The notes beneath the pieces were generated by a model. That model saw nothing but the letters and a program-made list of their open reading frames with translations, was not told the DNA's origin and did no database searches. DNA of 64,000 nucleotides from JBJKSO01 sp046703825 (GTDB taxonomy: Bacteria; Chloroflexota; Dormibacteria; Aeolococcales; Bog-877). The position numbers were made by a program, and so were the translations under genes. Position 1 is the first letter of the stretch. Every line of letters starts with the position of its first letter. The stretch is from assembly GCA_046703825.1 (NCBI GenBank), contig JBJKSO010000115.1, positions 1 to 64,000 of the forward strand. Reading direction: 5' to 3'. Positions 1 through 10,089 of the stretch are shown piece after piece.

Positions 1-1
1 G

Positions 2-406
2 GCTCAGGGAGCCCGCCTGGCCACGGGCGGCGCCCAGCCACCCAAGGGGCTGGAGGCGGGCTACTTCGTCCGGCCCACCGTCTTCGCCGACGTGGAACCG
101 CAGATGACGATCGCCCAGGAGGAGATCTTCGGGCCGGTCCTGAGCGTGATCCCCTACCGGGACGAGGCGCAGGCGCTGGAGATCGCCAACGGCACCCCCT
201 ACGGCCTGGCCGCAGCCGTCTGGTCAGGCGACCAAGAGCGCGCAGTTGGGTTCGCCCGGCGGCTGTGCGCCGGGACGGTCGAGGTTAACGGCGGACTATT
301 CAGCACCTCGGCACCGTTCGGCGGGGTCAAGGGCTCGGGCCACGGTCGCGAGTTCGGCCGCTACGGGCTGGAGGAGTACCTGGTCACCAAGGCGCTGCAG
401 CTCTAG
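2..406 (+). CDS. aldehyde dehydrogenase, C-terminal part (cut by window start)
   Basis: The reading frame is open from base 2, so the gene starts upstream of the window; about 134 C-terminal residues remain. They carry aldehyde dehydrogenase family signatures: a YFVRPTVF segment, then [10 protein letters not shown], then [12 protein letters not shown] and a [18 protein letters not shown] tail typical of NAD(P)-dependent ALDHs. The catalytic Cys and Glu lie upstream and cannot be checked, so substrate is unknown. It converges with the pyruvate phosphate dikinase gene and the two stop codons overlap by 4 nt. Confidence 0.93.
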   Translation, partial: AQGARLATGGAQPPKGLEAGYFVRPTVFADVEPQMTIAQEEIFGPVLSVIPYRDEAQALEIANGTPYGLAAAVWSGDQERAVGFARRLCAGTVEVNGGLFSTSAPFGGVKGSGHGREFGRYGLEEYLVTKALQL

Positions 407-3105
407 TCCTGAGTCGTCTCTGCCTGCTGGCCGCGGGCCTGGGCCGCCGCTAGCCGCGCCCCGGGAACCCTGAACGGCGAGCAGGAGACGTAGTCCAATC
501 CCAACCGTTCGCAGATGGCGATCGACTGGGCATCGCCGCCGTGCTCGCCGCAGATGCCCAGTTCAAGCTCGGGGCGGGTGGCGCGCCCGTCGCCAACCGC
601 CATCTCCATGAGGCGGGCGACCCCGGCCGCATCCAGATGCTCGAACGGGTTCTCGGGCAGGATCCCCGCGCTCACGTACTGGTTGAGGAACTTGCCCTCG
701 GCGTCGTCGCGCGAGACCCCGAAGGTCATCTGGGTCAGGTCGTTGGTGCCGAAGGAGAAGAACTGGGCCGCCTCGGCGATCTTGCCCGCGGTCAGTGCGG
801 CCCGGGGCACCTCGATCATGGTGCCGATCTTGATGTCCAAGCGGACCCCCTGTTCCTTGGCCACCTGCTTCAAGGTGACCTCGATCACCTCACGGGACCG
901 GCGCAGCTCCTCGACGTCCCCCACCAGCGGGACCATGATCTCCGGCAGCGCCTTGACCCGGCGTTTGCGCAGCTCCGAGGCGGCCTCGGCGATGGCCCGG
1001 GCCTGCATCTCGATGATCTCGGGAAACAGCAACCCGAGCCGGCATCCGCGCAGGCCCAGCATTGGGTTCTGCTCCCGGAGCCCCTCCACCGCTTGGAGCA
1101 TGCGCTCCGCCTTCTGCAGCTTCTTGTGCGAGCGGCCCTGGACCCGGAGCCGGGTGACCTCCTCGAGCAGGGCGTCGTGGCTCGGCAGGAACTCGTGCAG
1201 AGGGGGATCGATCAGCCGGATCACCACCGGCAGTCCGTGCATCGCCTCCAGGATCCCGACGAAGTCCCCGCGCTGGAATGGCAGCAGCCGGCTCAGGGCC
1301 TGCCGGCGCTCCTCGGCGCTCGTGGCCAGGATCATCTCCTGCACGATCGGAAGCCGCTCCTGCTGCATGAACATGTGCTCGGTGCGGCAGAGCCCCACTC
1401 CCTGGGCGCCGAAGTCGCGGGCACGTTGGGCGTCGGCGGGCGTGTCGGCGTTGGCGAACACTTTGAGTCGGCGAACCCGGTCCGCCATCCCCAGCAGCCG
1501 CTCGAGCTCGCCCGAAACGCTGGCGTCGACCATCGGTACCGAACCCGCGATTACCCGGCCGGTGCTGCCGTCGATGGTGAGCAGGTCCCCCTCACGCAGC
1601 GTCCGCCCCGACACCAGCATCCGCCGCCGCTCCGGGTCGACCTTGACCTCCTCGGCGGCGGCGACGCAGGGCTTGCCCATGCCCCGGGCCACCACGGCGG
1701 CGTGCGAGGTGCGTCCCCCGCGCGAGGTCAGCACCCCCTCGGCGGCGATCATGCCGTGCACATCGTCAGGGTTGGTCTCGATCCGCACCAGGATCACCTG
1801 GTGACCCTGCTTGGCCAGTTCCTCCGCCCGGTCCGCGTCGAACACCACCTCTCCGGTGGCGGCGCCGGGGGAGGCCGCCAACCCGGTGGTAAGGACCTCC
1901 ACCTGCGCGTCCGGATCGATCGCCCGGTGGAGCAGGTGGTCCACCTGCTCCGGGTCCACCCGGTGCAGCGCCTCGTCCGCGGAGAGGATCTTCTCGTCCA
2001 CCATGTCGACGGCGATCTTCACGGCGGCGGCGGCGGTGCGCTTGGCACTGCGCGTCTGCAACATGAACAACCGGCCGCGCTCGATGGTGAACTCCATGTC
2101 CTGGACGTCGCGGTAGTGGGCCTCCAGCCGCTCGGCGATGCGACTGAACTCGTCGTAGACGGCCGGCAGTGCGCGCTCCAACGAGTCGATCGGCTGCGGG
2201 GTGCGGATCCCCGCCACCACGTCCTCACCCTGGGCGTTCAGCAGGTACTCGCCGAAGATCTTCTTCTCCCCGGTGGATGGGTCCCGGGTGAACGCCACGC
2301 CGGTGCCGGAGTCGTCCCCCATGTTGCCGAAGACCATGGCCTGGACGTTGACCGCCGTGCCCATGGTGTGGGGGATGTGGTTGTACTCGCGGTAAGCAAC
2401 CGCGCGGCGACCGTTCCAGGAGCCGAAGACCGCTGCAATCGCCTCGGTCAGCTGCTGCCAGGGGTCCTCGGGGAACGGCCTGCCGGTGGCCTGCTCCACC
2501 AGCCGGCGGTAGTGCTGGGCCAATCCCTCCAGCTGGGTGGACGGGATCTCGGCGTCGGTGGCCGCTTTGGCCTTGCTGCGGACCCGCTCCAACTCCTTGT
2601 CGAACGGTTCCGCGTCCAACCCGAGCACGATCCGGCCGAACATCTGGATGAAGCGGCGGTACGCGTCCAGCGCGAAGCGACGATCCCCGGTGCGCTCGGC
2701 CAGGCCTTCCACCGTCTGGGCGTTCAGGCCGAGGTTCAGGACCGTGTCCATCATGCCGGGCATGGAGATGGCGGCGCCCGAGCGCACCGACACCAGCAGC
2801 GGGTCTGACGGATCGCCCAGGCGCTTGCCCGCAGTGCGCTCCAGCTTGGCCAGATGCTCCTTGACCTCGTCCAGCATCCCGGCGGGAAACTTGCCTGCGG
2901 ACTTCAAGTAGGCGAGGCAGGCCTCGGTGGTGATGGTGAATCCGGGCGGCACGGGCAGCCCGGCGCGCGTCATCTCGGCGACACCCGCACCCTTGCCGCC
3001 GAGCAGGTCACGCATCTGGGCCGAGCCCTCGGTGAAGGCGTAGACCAGCTTGCGCTGGGGCTCACCAGCAACCTTGGGACGCGAGCGGACTGCGGTCTGT
3101 GCCAT
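403..3105 (-). CDS. ppdK: pyruvate, phosphate dikinase
   Basis: A 900-residue protein, full length for the family. It interconverts pyruvate, ATP and Pi with PEP, AMP and PPi in the cytoplasm. The N-terminal ATP-grasp part begins with [10 protein letters not shown] and [10 protein letters not shown]; the swivelling phosphohistidine motif [15 protein letters not shown] places the catalytic His at residue 468; the C-terminal PEP/pyruvate barrel includes GLCRTEHMF and [15 protein letters not shown] and ends near GICGEHGG. The ATG at 3105 is preceded by a strong Shine-Dalgarno AGGAGGT with 6-7 nt spacing, one of the clearest in the window. It is monocistronic and diverges from an ABC exporter. 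Direction (gluconeogenic or glycolytic) cannot be told from sequence. Confidence 0.97.
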   Translation of the reverse strand: MAQTAVRSRPKVAGEPQRKLVYAFTEGSAQMRDLLGGKGAGVAEMTRAGLPVPPGFTITTEACLAYLKSAGKFPAGMLDEVKEHLAKLERTAGKRLGDPSDPLLVSVRSGAAISMPGMMDTVLNLGLNAQTVEGLAERTGDRRFALDAYRRFIQMFGRIVLGLDAEPFDKELERVRSKAKAATDAEIPSTQLEGLAQHYRRLVEQATGRPFPEDPWQQLTEAIAAVFGSWNGRRAVAYREYNHIPHTMGTAVNVQAMVFGNMGDDSGTGVAFTRDPSTGEKKIFGEYLLNAQGEDVVAGIRTPQPIDSLERALPAVYDEFSRIAERLEAHYRDVQDMEFTIERGRLFMLQTRSAKRTAAAAVKIAVDMVDEKILSADEALHRVDPEQVDHLLHRAIDPDAQVEVLTTGLAASPGAATGEVVFDADRAEELAKQGHQVILVRIETNPDDVHGMIAAEGVLTSRGGRTSHAAVVARGMGKPCVAAAEEVKVDPERRRMLVSGRTLREGDLLTIDGSTGRVIAGSVPMVDASVSGELERLLGMADRVRRLKVFANADTPADAQRARDFGAQGVGLCRTEHMFMQQERLPIVQEMILATSAEERRQALSRLLPFQRGDFVGILEAMHGLPVVIRLIDPPLHEFLPSHDALLEEVTRLRVQGRSHKKLQKAERMLQAVEGLREQNPMLGLRGCRLGLLFPEIIEMQARAIAEAASELRKRRVKALPEIMVPLVGDVEELRRSREVIEVTLKQVAKEQGVRLDIKIGTMIEVPRAALTAGKIAEAAQFFSFGTNDLTQMTFGVSRDDAEGKFLNQYVSAGILPENPFEHLDAAGVARLMEMAVGDGRATRPELELGICGEHGGDAQSIAICERLGLDYVSCSPFRVPGARLAAAQARGQQAETTQD

Positions 3106-3287
3106 CGACTGCTACCTCCTTCGCCTAGGACAACCTTCAGGATCTCAGTAGCGAGGTCGCTCGAGCCGATCCGGGGCCAATGTTACGATCGCTCGCATCC
3201 AATAAGAGCACTAGGCCGCCGCCGTCGGCCCAGGCGGCGACGGGCAGGCTGCCGCACGGGGGCGGCGGCGCCAGCGGAGCCCGCCAG

Positions 3288-5138
3288 ATGCATCAGATGG
3301 GAGGAGGCCGCGGAGCCAGGATGATGTTCCGCAGCGCCGGCCCTCACGAAAAACCCGGCCCGATCCGGACCGGAACGGTCAGGCGCGTCCTGACCCTGTT
3401 CGTCCCCTACCGCGTCAAGGTGGGGGGCATCCTGCTGATCCTGGTCGTGGTTTCGCTGCTGGGGATCGTCAACCCCTACATGCTGAAGCTGATCATCGAC
3501 CAGGGGATCCTGCACCACGATCTCCATCTCTTGCTGATCTTTTTTGGGATCATGGTGATCACCCCGGTGATCAGCACCGGGCTTGGCGTCTGGCAGACCT
3601 ACCTGAACGCGGTCGTGGGCCAGCGCATGATGCAGGACCTCCGCGTCGCCCTGTACAGCCATCTGCAGCGACTGCCCCTGCGCTGGTTTACCGCGACCCG
3701 CACCGGAGAGATCCAATCCCGGCTGGCCAACGACGTTGGCGGCGTCGACACCGTGATCACCAACACCGCCACCAGCATCGTCTCCAACATCACCCGGACC
3801 ATGGCCACCATCGCCGGCATGACCTTCCTCAGCTGGCAGCTCACCTTGATCTCGCTGGCCGTGCTGCCCTTGTTCATCCTGGTCACGGTCCGGGTGGGCG
3901 AGATCAGGCGGCGCGTCAGCGCCGACACCCAGGTTACCTTGGCCGATCTCTCAGCCTTGGCCGAGGAGACCCTGTCGGTTAGCGGAATCCTGCTAACCAA
4001 GGTCTACGGCCGAGAACGCGCCGCCCGCGGCCGCTACGTTGCCGAGACCGGCCGCCTCACCAACCTGATGATCCGCCAGCAGATGGTGGGCCGCTGGTTC
4101 TTCGGCTTCATCCAGACCTTCTTCGCGATCCTGCCAGCAGCGGTCTACCTGGTAGCGGGCATGTTTCTGCACGCTGGCCGTCCCGGCGGGGTGAGCGTGG
4201 GCACCCTGGTCTCCTTCACCACCTTCCAGTCCCAGCTGTTCTTCCCGATCGGCCAGCTGCTGAACATCCAGGTCGAGCTGCAGGGAGCACTGGCTCTGTT
4301 CGATCGGATCTTCCAGTACCTCGATGTGCCGGTCGAGATCCAGGACCGGGAAGGGGCGATCCGGCTGCCGGCGGACACGGTCCGCGGCGAGATCGCCTTC
4401 GAGCATGTGACGTTCCGCTACGAGGCCGATCAGGTCCTACCCGCCGTCGACGACCTCACCTTCACCGCCAAACCCGGGCAGCTCGTCGCCCTGGTCGGAC
4501 CCAGCGGCGCCGGCAAGAGCACCACCACCTATCTGGCGGCCCGCCTCTACGACGTCGACTCTGGGCGCGTCACCCTCGACGGCCACGACCTAAGGGACCT
4601 GGCCCAGGACACCCTGCGCGAGTCGATGGCGGTGGTGACCCAGGAGACGTTTCTCTTTCACAGCACGGTCCGCGAGAACCTCCTGGTGGGTAAGCCGGAC
4701 GCCACCCAGCCAGAGATGGAGGCGGCGGCGCGGGCGGCCGCGATTCACGAGCGGATCCTGGAGCTGGATCGGGGCTATGACACCGTGGTGGGCGAGCGCG
4801 GCTACCGGCTCAGCGGCGGTGAGAAGCAGCGAATCGCGCTGGCGCGGGCTGTGCTCAAGAACCCCAAGGTGCTGGTCCTGGACGAGGCCACCAGCGCCCT
4901 GGACACGCACAGCGAGCGCTCGATCCAGACTGCCCTGGAGGAACTGATGCACGGCCGCACCACCATCGCCATCGCCCACCGCCTGTCGACCATCCTGGCG
5001 GCGGACCTGATCCTGATGATGGACCACGGCCGCATCGTCGAGCAGGGTAACCACCAACAGCTGCTCTCCCAGGGCGGACCCTACGCCCGCCTCTACCTGG
5101 AGCAGTTCGCCAGCCAGCCGCTGGAGGCAGTCAGCTAG
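3288..5138 (+). CDS. ABC exporter, fused membrane and ATPase domains (MsbA/multidrug type)
   Basis: About 616 residues in the classic half-transporter order: a six-helix ABC type 1 membrane domain (roughly residues 35-320), then the nucleotide-binding domain with Walker A GPSGAGKSTT, Q-loop VVTQETFLF, signature LSGGEKQRIALARA, Walker B VLVLDEATSALD and switch His in IAIAHRLS. It should work as a homodimer or with a partner, pumping lipid or drug-like substrates out; the substrate is not readable. The N-terminus MHQMGGGRGARMMFR is Gly/Met/Arg rich. ATG 3288 has GGAG 8 nt upstream and ATG 3321 has GGAG 5 nt upstream, so the exact start is open. No partner gene is adjacent. Confidence 0.93.
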   Translation: MHQMGGGRGARMMFRSAGPHEKPGPIRTGTVRRVLTLFVPYRVKVGGILLILVVVSLLGIVNPYMLKLIIDQGILHHDLHLLLIFFGIMVITPVISTGLGVWQTYLNAVVGQRMMQDLRVALYSHLQRLPLRWFTATRTGEIQSRLANDVGGVDTVITNTATSIVSNITRTMATIAGMTFLSWQLTLISLAVLPLFILVTVRVGEIRRRVSADTQVTLADLSALAEETLSVSGILLTKVYGRERAARGRYVAETGRLTNLMIRQQMVGRWFFGFIQTFFAILPAAVYLVAGMFLHAGRPGGVSVGTLVSFTTFQSQLFFPIGQLLNIQVELQGALALFDRIFQYLDVPVEIQDREGAIRLPADTVRGEIAFEHVTFRYEADQVLPAVDDLTFTAKPGQLVALVGPSGAGKSTTTYLAARLYDVDSGRVTLDGHDLRDLAQDTLRESMAVVTQETFLFHSTVRENLLVGKPDATQPEMEAAARAAAIHERILELDRGYDTVVGERGYRLSGGEKQRIALARAVLKNPKVLVLDEATSALDTHSERSIQTALEELMHGRTTIAIAHRLSTILAADLILMMDHGRIVEQGNHQQLLSQGGPYARLYLEQFASQPLEAVS

Positions 5139-5221
5139 GCGGTAATCCCGCCTGGCCCCTGCCCGGCGGGAGGCGGTGCGGCGCCGGCAGCGGCGCGCCG
5201 GCTAGCTAGAATTTCTGCGCC

Positions 5222-5812
5222 TTGGCTGTGGTCGTTCTCTTCCACTCGGTCCTGGGTCTGAGACCCGGCGTCCTGCAGGGTGCGGAACGCCTGCGCGCCG
5301 CCGGGCACGAGGTGCACACCCCCGACCGCTACCAGGGACAAGCTCCCTTTGATTCGTACGAGGACGCCGTCGCCTTCGAGAGAGCGATCGGCCTCCCTGA
5401 ACTCATCGCACGCTCGGAGCGATCCGTGTCCGATCTGCCCGAGCGGGCGGTGTATGGCGGGTGGTCTGCCGGGGGCGCCTTGGCGGAGCACTTCGCACTG
5501 ACGCGGAGCGGCGCCGCTGGCTTGGTGCTGATCGCAGCGGCCGCCCGGCTGAGCTGGTTCAACGCCGCCGCGTGGCCCGCTGCAGTCCCGGTCCAGGTGC
5601 ATTACGCGACCGAAGACCCGTTCCGCGAGGAGGAGGAGCTCCGGGGCTTCCTGGGAAGCGTCCGCGAGGCAAACGCACGGCTCGACTTCCGCGAGTACGC
5701 GCTCAGTGGCCACCTCTTCGACGATCCCTCCCTGCCGGCCGAGTACAGCGCACCCGCCGCCGAGCTGATGTGGCGGAGGATCCTGGAGTTTCTGCAAGGG
5801 CTGGAGCCCTAG
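5222..5812 (+). CDS. dienelactone hydrolase-like alpha/beta hydrolase
   Basis: A compact 196-residue alpha/beta hydrolase resembling the dienelactone hydrolase family. A nucleophile elbow GGWSAGGALA has Ser where classical dienelactone hydrolases have Cys. An acid candidate lies in YATEDPF and the catalytic His in LSGHLFDD near the C-terminus, so a full triad is visible. Start is TTG 5222 (or GTG 5228); a TAGAAT box lies about 9 nt before the TTG, so the transcript may be nearly leaderless. It stands between an ABC exporter and the convergent glyS gene, which gives no hint of substrate. Confidence 0.8.
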   Translation: MAVVVLFHSVLGLRPGVLQGAERLRAAGHEVHTPDRYQGQAPFDSYEDAVAFERAIGLPELIARSERSVSDLPERAVYGGWSAGGALAEHFALTRSGAAGLVLIAAAARLSWFNAAAWPAAVPVQVHYATEDPFREEEELRGFLGSVREANARLDFREYALSGHLFDDPSLPAEYSAPAAELMWRRILEFLQGLEP

Positions 5813-5828
5813 GCGCCGGCCGGCCGCG

Positions 5829-7142
5829 TCAGGGGCTCAGTCGTTCCCTGCAGGCCGCCTCGAGGTGGTCCAGCCCGACTCTGATCTGCGCCGTGGTGTC
5901 GCGGTCGCGGATCGTCACCGCGTGGTCCTCCAGGCTCTGGTAGTCGACCGTGACCGCCACCGGAGTGCCAATCTCATCCTGCCGCCGGTAGCGGCGCCCG
6001 ATCGACTGGGTCTCGTCGTACTCGGTGGCAAAGTGGGCCCTCAGATCTGTCTCGACCCGGTGCGCCAGTTCGACCAGGTCGGGCTTCTTGAACAGCGGCA
6101 GCACGGCCACCTGGAAAGGGGCAACCCTTGGACTGAGCCGCAGAACCACGCGCTGCTCCCCACCCACCTCGTCCTCGTCGTAGGCGTCGAGAAGCACGGC
6201 CAGGAAGGTCCGGTCCACCCCCGCCGATGGCTCCACCACGTAAGGCAGGAAACGCTCCCCGCTGACTGGGTCGGTGTATTGCAGGTCGCGGCCGCTGACC
6301 TCCTGATGCCGACGCAGGTCATAGTCGCCGCGGCGGGCTATCCCCTCCAGTTCACCCCAGCCCCAGGGGTAGCGGTACTCGATGTCAGTCGAGGCCAGCG
6401 CGTAGTGGGCCTTCTCGTCCTCCCCGTGCGGGCGCAGGCGCAGGTTCTCCGAGCGGATACCCAGCGAGCGGTGCCAGTCGACTCTCCGATCGCACCAGTA
6501 CTCGAACCAGCGGACATCGTCGCCGGGGGAGCAGAACCACTCGAGCTCCATCATCTCCAGCTCGCGCAGGCGGAAGATGAAGTTGCCGGTGGAGATCTCG
6601 TTGCGGAAACTGCGCCCGATCTGCGCGATGCCGAAGGGCACCCGCCGGCGCGAGCTGGTCAAAACGTTCTTGAAGTTGACGAAGATCCCCTGCGCTGTCT
6701 CCGGGCGCAGGTAGACCACCGAACCCTCGTCCTCCACAGGGCCCATGAAAGTCTTGAACATGAGGTTGAACTGGCGGGCGGCGCTGAGAGCGCCGCCACA
6801 GTTGGGGCAGCGATCACCGTGCAGCTGGTCGGCCCGCCATCGCTGGTGGCAGGGCCCAAGGCAGTCCACCAACGGGTCACTGAAGTTCTGCAGGTGCCCC
6901 GAGGCCTGCCAGACCATGGGATTCATCAGGATGGCCGCCTCCACCCCCTCGACGTCGTCGCGGAGCTCCACCGTCTCTCGCCACCAGAGATCCCGGATGC
7001 GTCGGCGCAGCCGGACCCCCAGCGGACCGAAGTCGAAGACGGCGTTGATGCCCCCGTAAATCTCGCTGCTCGGGTAGACGTAGCCCCGACGCTTGCACAG
7101 GGAGACGAGCGTCTCCATGAGGTTGTTCTTGGGAACCGGCAC
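5829..7142 (-). CDS. glyQS: glycine--tRNA ligase (homodimeric type)
   Basis: 437 residues, matching the single-chain alpha2 class II glycyl-tRNA synthetase. Class II hallmarks are present: YPSSEIYGG near the N-terminus, a zinc-like C-x2-C (DRCPNCGGAL), motif 2 region SFRNEISTGNFIFRLRELEM, and motif 3 region PYVVEPSAGVDR. The C-terminal anticodon-binding domain follows (FQVAVLPLFKK). It charges tRNA-Gly. The start GTG 7142 has GGAGGT four nt upstream. No T-box leader is visible. The gene lies 59 bp downstream of the S51 peptidase gene, probably co-transcribed. Confidence 0.96.
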   Translation of the reverse strand: MPVPKNNLMETLVSLCKRRGYVYPSSEIYGGINAVFDFGPLGVRLRRRIRDLWWRETVELRDDVEGVEAAILMNPMVWQASGHLQNFSDPLVDCLGPCHQRWRADQLHGDRCPNCGGALSAARQFNLMFKTFMGPVEDEGSVVYLRPETAQGIFVNFKNVLTSSRRRVPFGIAQIGRSFRNEISTGNFIFRLRELEMMELEWFCSPGDDVRWFEYWCDRRVDWHRSLGIRSENLRLRPHGEDEKAHYALASTDIEYRYPWGWGELEGIARRGDYDLRRHQEVSGRDLQYTDPVSGERFLPYVVEPSAGVDRTFLAVLLDAYDEDEVGGEQRVVLRLSPRVAPFQVAVLPLFKKPDLVELAHRVETDLRAHFATEYDETQSIGRRYRRQDEIGTPVAVTVDYQSLEDHAVTIRDRDTTAQIRVGLDHLEAACRERLSP

Positions 7143-7201
7143 CTACACCTCCAGCGGTCCCGCCAGGGTTCGCCGGGGACCTCGGTTCACTTCAGGTCGG
7201 C

Positions 7202-7891
7202 TCATTGTATTGGTGCCGCCAGCCCACCAGCATCGAGCCCCCGCTCGCCCTCGGCGGTGATCAGGCGCGCTCCACCGGCCCCCCTCACGGTCCAGCTGGT
7301 GCCGTCCCAGCAAACGCCGGTCCTTTCGTCGACGGCGAGCACGGGCAGGCCGAGGCCGGAAAGCCGGCCCCGCCAGCTGCCGCCCCAGGTATCCCAGTGC
7401 GGTGCCAGCGCCACGCCCGCCACCAGGCCCAACCCCGGCCGGGTTCGGAATCCGTCCCCGGGCAGAAGACAGTGTTCGACCAGCGCCATCGCCCCGGCGC
7501 TCGACCCGGCCAGGGGCACTCCCCGCCGGAAAAGCGTCCCCAGGCATTCCGCCGCGGGCGAGCCCAACAGCACCTCCAGCAGCCACCCCGGGTCGCCTCC
7601 AGCCAGGTAGACGGCGCCGGCGCCTTCAAGCTGAGCTAGCAGCGCCGGGCGGGCGGCGTCGGCCGGTCGAAGCAGCCAACAGGGCTCCAGCTCGGCCCCA
7701 ATGGTCGCGAAGTAGCTGCGCGCCAGATTGACCGCCGCCTCGGGATGGTCCCGATTGGCGGTGGGCAGCAGCGTCACCCGAGGCGAGCGGGCGCGGGCCA
7801 GCCACCAGGAGTCAGCTGCCTCTCCGCCGGGGAGAAACTCGCTCCCCCCGACCAGCATCAGAGTCGTCTGCAGCTCAGCTGGAGCGGACAT
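7202..7891 (-). CDS. peptidase S51 / cyanophycinase-like protein
   Basis: 229 residues of the peptidase S51 (peptidase E/cyanophycinase) type, a class I glutamine-amidotransferase-like fold using a Ser nucleophile. Visible motifs are LMLVGGSEF at the N-terminus, YLAGGDPGWLL, and the nucleophile turn AGSSAGAMAL. These enzymes cleave Asp-containing peptides or cyanophycin; which one applies here is unknown. No cyanophycin synthetase is in the window. Start ATG 7891 is 28 bp from the divergent cysS start, and glyS follows on the same strand. Confidence 0.85.
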   Translation of the reverse strand: MSAPAELQTTLMLVGGSEFLPGGEAADSWWLARARSPRVTLLPTANRDHPEAAVNLARSYFATIGAELEPCWLLRPADAARPALLAQLEGAGAVYLAGGDPGWLLEVLLGSPAAECLGTLFRRGVPLAGSSAGAMALVEHCLLPGDGFRTRPGLGLVAGVALAPHWDTWGGSWRGRLSGLGLPVLAVDERTGVCWDGTSWTVRGAGGARLITAEGERGLDAGGLAAPIQ

Positions 7892-7907
7892 GCACGGACC
7901 AAGCCCT

Positions 7908-7913
7908 TAGCAT
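7908..7913 (+). promoter_or_regulatory. -10 box of leaderless cysS promoter
   Basis: TAGCAT lies 6 nt before the GTG start at 7920. No Shine-Dalgarno precedes that start. The spacing implies that transcription begins at or beside the start codon. Confidence 0.55.
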
Positions 7914-7919
7914 CGAGCG

Positions 7920-10082
7920 GTGAGGCTCTACGACACCCTGGCGCGCCAGGTGCGCGAGTTGGTGCCACAGACGCCGGGGCGCCTGGGCATGTACAGCTGC
8001 GGACCAACCGTCTACCGCTCGGTGCACATTGGCAATTTACGCACCTATCTGCTGGCGGACTGGATAAAGCGCACCGCCCAGGCCGAGGGCCTCGAGGTCC
8101 GCCACGTGAAGAACATCACCGATGTTGGCCACATGCGCCAGGAAGCGGCCGAGCGCGGCGGCGACAAGGTGATCGCTGCGGCGCTGGCGGCGGGCAAGTC
8201 TCCGGCGGAGATCGCCCGCCAGTTTGAGAGTGAGTTCCATGAGGCGGAACAGCTTCTGGGTATCATCCCCGCCGACGTATTCCCCCGCGCGACGGACCAC
8301 ATCTCACCGATGCTGGAGCTGGTTGAGCGGCTGCTCAAGCGGGATGCCGCCTACGTAGTCGACGGGACGGTCTACTTCGACACCGGAGCGCATCCCGGCT
8401 ACGGCCGGCTCTCCGGCAACTCGCTGGACGAGCTGTCCGGGGCAGCGGCCGCCGAGACCGACCCGGGCAAGCGCCGCCCCAGCGACTTCACGCTCTGGCG
8501 CAGCGCGGAGGCCGGAAGGCAGCTGATGGTCTGGGACAGCCCCTTCGGCCGTGGCTTCCCGGGTTGGCACATCGAGTGCTCGGCCATGTCCATGGCTTAC
8601 TTGGGCGAGGAGTTCGACCTGCACACCGGAGGTGTTGACAACATCTTCCCCCACCACGAGGACGAGCTGGCCCAGAGCCAAGCCGCCACCGGTCGGGCTT
8701 TCGCCCGCCACTGGGTCCACGGCCAGCACCTGCTGGCGGATGGGGTCAAGATGGCCAAATCTCAAGGCAACGTCTACACGCTCGATGACCTGGTCCGGCG
8801 GGGGTTCGACCCGCTGGCCTTCCGGCTGCTCTGCGCCACCGTGGGGTACCGGGCGCGGCTCAACTTCACCCTGGCCTCGCTTGCCGGTGCCGAGCGTGCC
8901 CTGCAGCGGCTGCGGCGCCGCGCCTGCGACGACGGAGGCAGCCTGGACGAGGCCGCCGTCCAAGGGCTGCGGGACAGCTGTCAGGAGCGCCTCAGCGACA
9001 ACCTCGACCTTCCCGGTGCGCTGGCGCGGATCTGGCGGTTCGCCAACGACCGCGGCCGAAGCGGCCGCACACGCCGGGCGGCGCTCCTGAGCGTAGACGT
9101 CCTGCTGGGCCTGGGACTGGATCGCCCGCCGACCAGGGAGCCGCGGGACGGCGCCTGGACGGCCGCCGCGCGCCAGCGGGAGGAGGCGCGGCGAGCTGGC
9201 AAATACTCCAGTGCCGACGCTTGCCGCCCTGAGCTGCTCCACTTGGGGGTGGTGCCAGAGGATTCAAAGGAGGAGACCCACTACCGCAAGGCGACCGCCC
9301 TCGACCATAGGCGCGGGCTGATCTCGTCGCCATTGGAGGTTTTGGATCAGCGCTTCCAGCCAGACTTGTGCGAAGTCTCGGTGTCGCTGGTGGTTTCCGG
9401 TTACCCAGCCGATGTCGACCGTTGCCTGCGCGCCCTGGAGGCACACCGTGGCCACCACCGGGTGGAGGTCCTGGCGGTGGATAACGACGCCGACCCCCAG
9501 ACCAGCGACGTGCTCCGGTTTTGGGCGGAACGGGTCCCTTCGGTCCGGGTGTTTCGAGCCGACCACCGCCTGGGGGAGGCTGCCGCCCGCAACGTGACGC
9601 TGAGAGCCGCCCGGGGAACGGTCCTCTTGCTCTTGGACACGGGGGTAGAAGCCTCTGGCCCCTGGGTGCAGCCCCTACTCCAAGCGCTCCGCGACCCGCT
9701 GACGGGAGCCGCGGGCCGCTGGGGGGCGCGCACCACGGACCTGCGCGAGTTCTTCGACTCTGACGCTCTCGAGGTCGACGCCATCGACGGCTACTGCCTG
9801 GGCCTTCGCCGCGAGCGGCTGCGCCAGCTCGGCTTTCTCGACGAGCGGTTTCGCTTCTACCGCCTGCTCGACTTCGACCTCAGCATGAGCCTGCGAGCGG
9901 CCGGGCTCATTAACCGGCGATACCCCGAGCTGCCCTTCGTAATGCACGAGCACCGCGGCTGGGAGGAATCCGAGCCCGAGGAGAGGGAGCGGCTGAGTCG
10001 CTTGAACTTCCGCCGCTTCTACGATCGCTGGCACCACCGCCAAGACCTGCTCCTGGCCAAAGGGGCCGCCGACCGCAGCTGA
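7920..10082 (+). CDS. cysS: cysteinyl-tRNA synthetase fused to a glycosyltransferase family 2-like domain
   Basis: A 720-residue two-part protein. Residues 1 to about 458 are a complete class I cysteinyl-tRNA synthetase: zinc Cys27 in SCGPTVY, HIGN at 36-39, further zinc ligands in HIECSAM and HHEDELAQ, and KMAKSQGN from Lys277 (KMSKS variant). The usual C-terminal ending (EEARRAGKYSSADACR to ETHYRK) closes the domain. From about residue 484 a second domain begins (VSVSLVVSGYPAD, VLAVDNDA, LLLLDTGVE, then FRFYRLLDFDLSMSLRAAG) that resembles GT2 glycosyltransferases, although the acidic DxD motif is not canonical. The frame is uninterrupted. The synthetase call is certain; the sugar transferase activity is only suggested. 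Confidence 0.93.
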   Translation: MRLYDTLARQVRELVPQTPGRLGMYSCGPTVYRSVHIGNLRTYLLADWIKRTAQAEGLEVRHVKNITDVGHMRQEAAERGGDKVIAAALAAGKSPAEIARQFESEFHEAEQLLGIIPADVFPRATDHISPMLELVERLLKRDAAYVVDGTVYFDTGAHPGYGRLSGNSLDELSGAAAAETDPGKRRPSDFTLWRSAEAGRQLMVWDSPFGRGFPGWHIECSAMSMAYLGEEFDLHTGGVDNIFPHHEDELAQSQAATGRAFARHWVHGQHLLADGVKMAKSQGNVYTLDDLVRRGFDPLAFRLLCATVGYRARLNFTLASLAGAERALQRLRRRACDDGGSLDEAAVQGLRDSCQERLSDNLDLPGALARIWRFANDRGRSGRTRRAALLSVDVLLGLGLDRPPTREPRDGAWTAAARQREEARRAGKYSSADACRPELLHLGVVPEDSKEETHYRKATALDHRRGLISSPLEVLDQRFQPDLCEVSVSLVVSGYPADVDRCLRALEAHRGHHRVEVLAVDNDADPQTSDVLRFWAERVPSVRVFRADHRLGEAAARNVTLRAARGTVLLLLDTGVEASGPWVQPLLQALRDPLTGAAGRWGARTTDLREFFDSDALEVDAIDGYCLGLRRERLRQLGFLDERFRFYRLLDFDLSMSLRAAGLINRRYPELPFVMHEHRGWEESEPEERERLSRLNFRRFYDRWHHRQDLLLAKGAADRS

Positions 10083-10089
10083 GGGCGGT

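Noticed and set aside
541..2808. 755-codon open frame on the plus strand opposite ppdK
   Set aside because: Antisense shadow of a clear, full-length ppdK in GC-rich DNA; His/Gln/Leu-rich translation without any domain.
5865..7610. 581-codon plus-strand frame opposite glyS and the S51 gene
   Set aside because: Spans two real genes on the other strand and has no family motif.
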